Origin: Actinomycetes bacterium
Lineage (GTDB): Bacteria > Actinomycetota > Acidimicrobiia > UBA5794
Reading direction: 5' to 3'
Assembly (NCBI GenBank): GCA_030598305.1
Contig: JAUVQC010000095.1
Coordinates: 1-5,808, forward strand
DNA: 5,808 nt
The position numbers and the translations under genes are program-made. Under the pieces are notes generated by a model that had not been told where the DNA came from, did no database searches, and was given only the letters and a program-made list of their open reading frames with translations. Positions 5,357 through 5,808 of this stretch are shown here, one piece after another (within the stretch, counting starts at the first letter, position 1; every line of letters starts with the position of its first letter).

Positions 5357-5665
5357 CTATACGACAGCTTGGAGAACCCAGAGTGCGGGGAGTCCGACGA
5401 GAATCGCCGCACCGATGCTCTTGGTCGCCCACGCGGCGATCCCGCCGATGATCGCTGCGGGCACGAACACGTTCCACGGGTCGAATGTCCCTCCGGGAGA
5501 GACCACGGCAGGGAGCGTGAGTGCAGCGAGCACTGCGGGGGCGATGTAACGGAGGCTCCGCTCGAGGATTGGAGGTACGGAAATCTTCCCGAACAATCCG
5601 ATGAACACGAAACGCATCGCAAATGTTGCGACGCCCGCCGTGACGACAACCAGCCACATGGTCAT
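5357..5665 (-). CDS. azlD: AzlD family branched-chain amino acid transport subunit
   Basis: A 102-residue, highly hydrophobic protein with about four membrane helices, the standard size and shape for AzlD. Family marks are TFAMRFVFI (14-22, with R18), PPILERSLRYIAPAVLAALT (31-50) and the C-terminal hydrophobic run ending in ALWVLQAVV. AzlD is the small partner of AzlC; the pair exports branched-chain amino acids or analogues such as 4-azaleucine in Bacillus subtilis. The ATG at 5665 overlaps the azlC stop by 4 nt (ATGA), so the two are translationally coupled; AGG lies 5 nt upstream. A second ATG at 5659 is a less favoured start. Its exact substrate here is not shown. Confidence 0.9.
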   Translation of the reverse strand: MTMWLVVVTAGVATFAMRFVFIGLFGKISVPPILERSLRYIAPAVLAALTLPAVVSPGGTFDPWNVFVPAAIIGGIAAWATKSIGAAILVGLPALWVLQAVV

Positions 5666-5808
5666 GAGGGCCTGCTCTCAGAGAGCATGCCAACCGCGAT
5701 ACCTGCTGCGGTACCGAGCGGCAGACCGAGGTGATATGGCAGTCCCACTGCGGCCACGGCCACTCCACCCCCGACGATGGCTGCGAGCAACCCGGGCGTG
5801 TCCTTCAC
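5662..5808 (-). CDS. azlC: AzlC family transporter, C-terminal fragment (runs off window)
   Basis: The last 48 codons of a minus-strand gene whose start lies beyond the window. The translated end has a hydrophobic helix (AAIVGGGVAVAAVGLPYHLG), then LPLGTAAGIAVGMLSESRPS and a TGA. The two final glycine and alanine-rich helices ending in a short polar tail match the C-terminus of AzlC, the large subunit of the AzlCD exporter. Assignment rests mainly on this pattern and on the 4-nt overlap with azlD. The gene looks intact as far as visible. Confidence 0.8.
   Translation of the reverse strand: MKDTPGLLAAIVGGGVAVAAVGLPYHLGLPLGTAAGIAVGMLSESRPS

Noticed and set aside
1..5808. Searched for CRISPR arrays, tRNA or rRNA genes, insertion sequences and phage genes
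   Set aside because: No regularly spaced repeats, cloverleaf-like segments, transposase motifs or phage proteins were seen.

Overview
The window is moderately GC-rich DNA (roughly 60% by eye), densely packed with codon-biased genes, short gene overlaps, GTG starts and at least one probable leaderless promoter. Together with a DUF5317 protein, tandem membrane HD-type phosphohydrolases and an AzlCD pair, this suggests an actinobacterium, perhaps of the Acidimicrobiia. That placement is inference; there is no rRNA or marker gene here.

Layout. (1) At 86-718 on the minus strand is a conserved-looking protein of unknown function with an internal repeat, followed by a small stem-loop. (2) 719-1121 has no annotated gene, but holds a good sigma-70-type plus-strand promoter (820-848) and a strikingly structured RNA leader. 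The leader has five consecutive perfect hairpins, an alternative 8-bp long-range helix that closes a junction of three of them, and a final hairpin that can hide a Shine-Dalgarno sequence. (3) That Shine-Dalgarno serves a 29-residue membrane-peptide gene (1122-1211). The peptide gene is followed by two overlapping membrane HD-domain genes: an HD-GYP-like protein with an intact metal site (1257-2660), and a paralogue that has lost several metal ligands (2653-3891). (4) A DUF5317 membrane protein (3941-4498, minus) faces them across a hairpin-rich gap. (5) A divergent crotonase-family gene (4589-5356, plus) follows. (6) The window ends in azlD (5357-5665, minus) and the 3' end of azlC (5662-5808, minus), a branched-chain amino acid exporter pair.

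How they may work together. The leader, peptide and two HD proteins read as one transcription unit: there is one promoter, the leader has no U-tract terminator, and the two HD genes overlap by 8 nt. The most interesting possibility is a signalling operon under RNA control. In this model a switch-like leader gates translation of a small membrane peptide and, through coupling, a pair of membrane phosphohydrolases, one probably catalytic and one probably a regulatory pseudoenzyme. The DUF5317 protein and the divergent 86-718 gene are possible partners by position only. The crotonase and azlCD look like ordinary neighbours.
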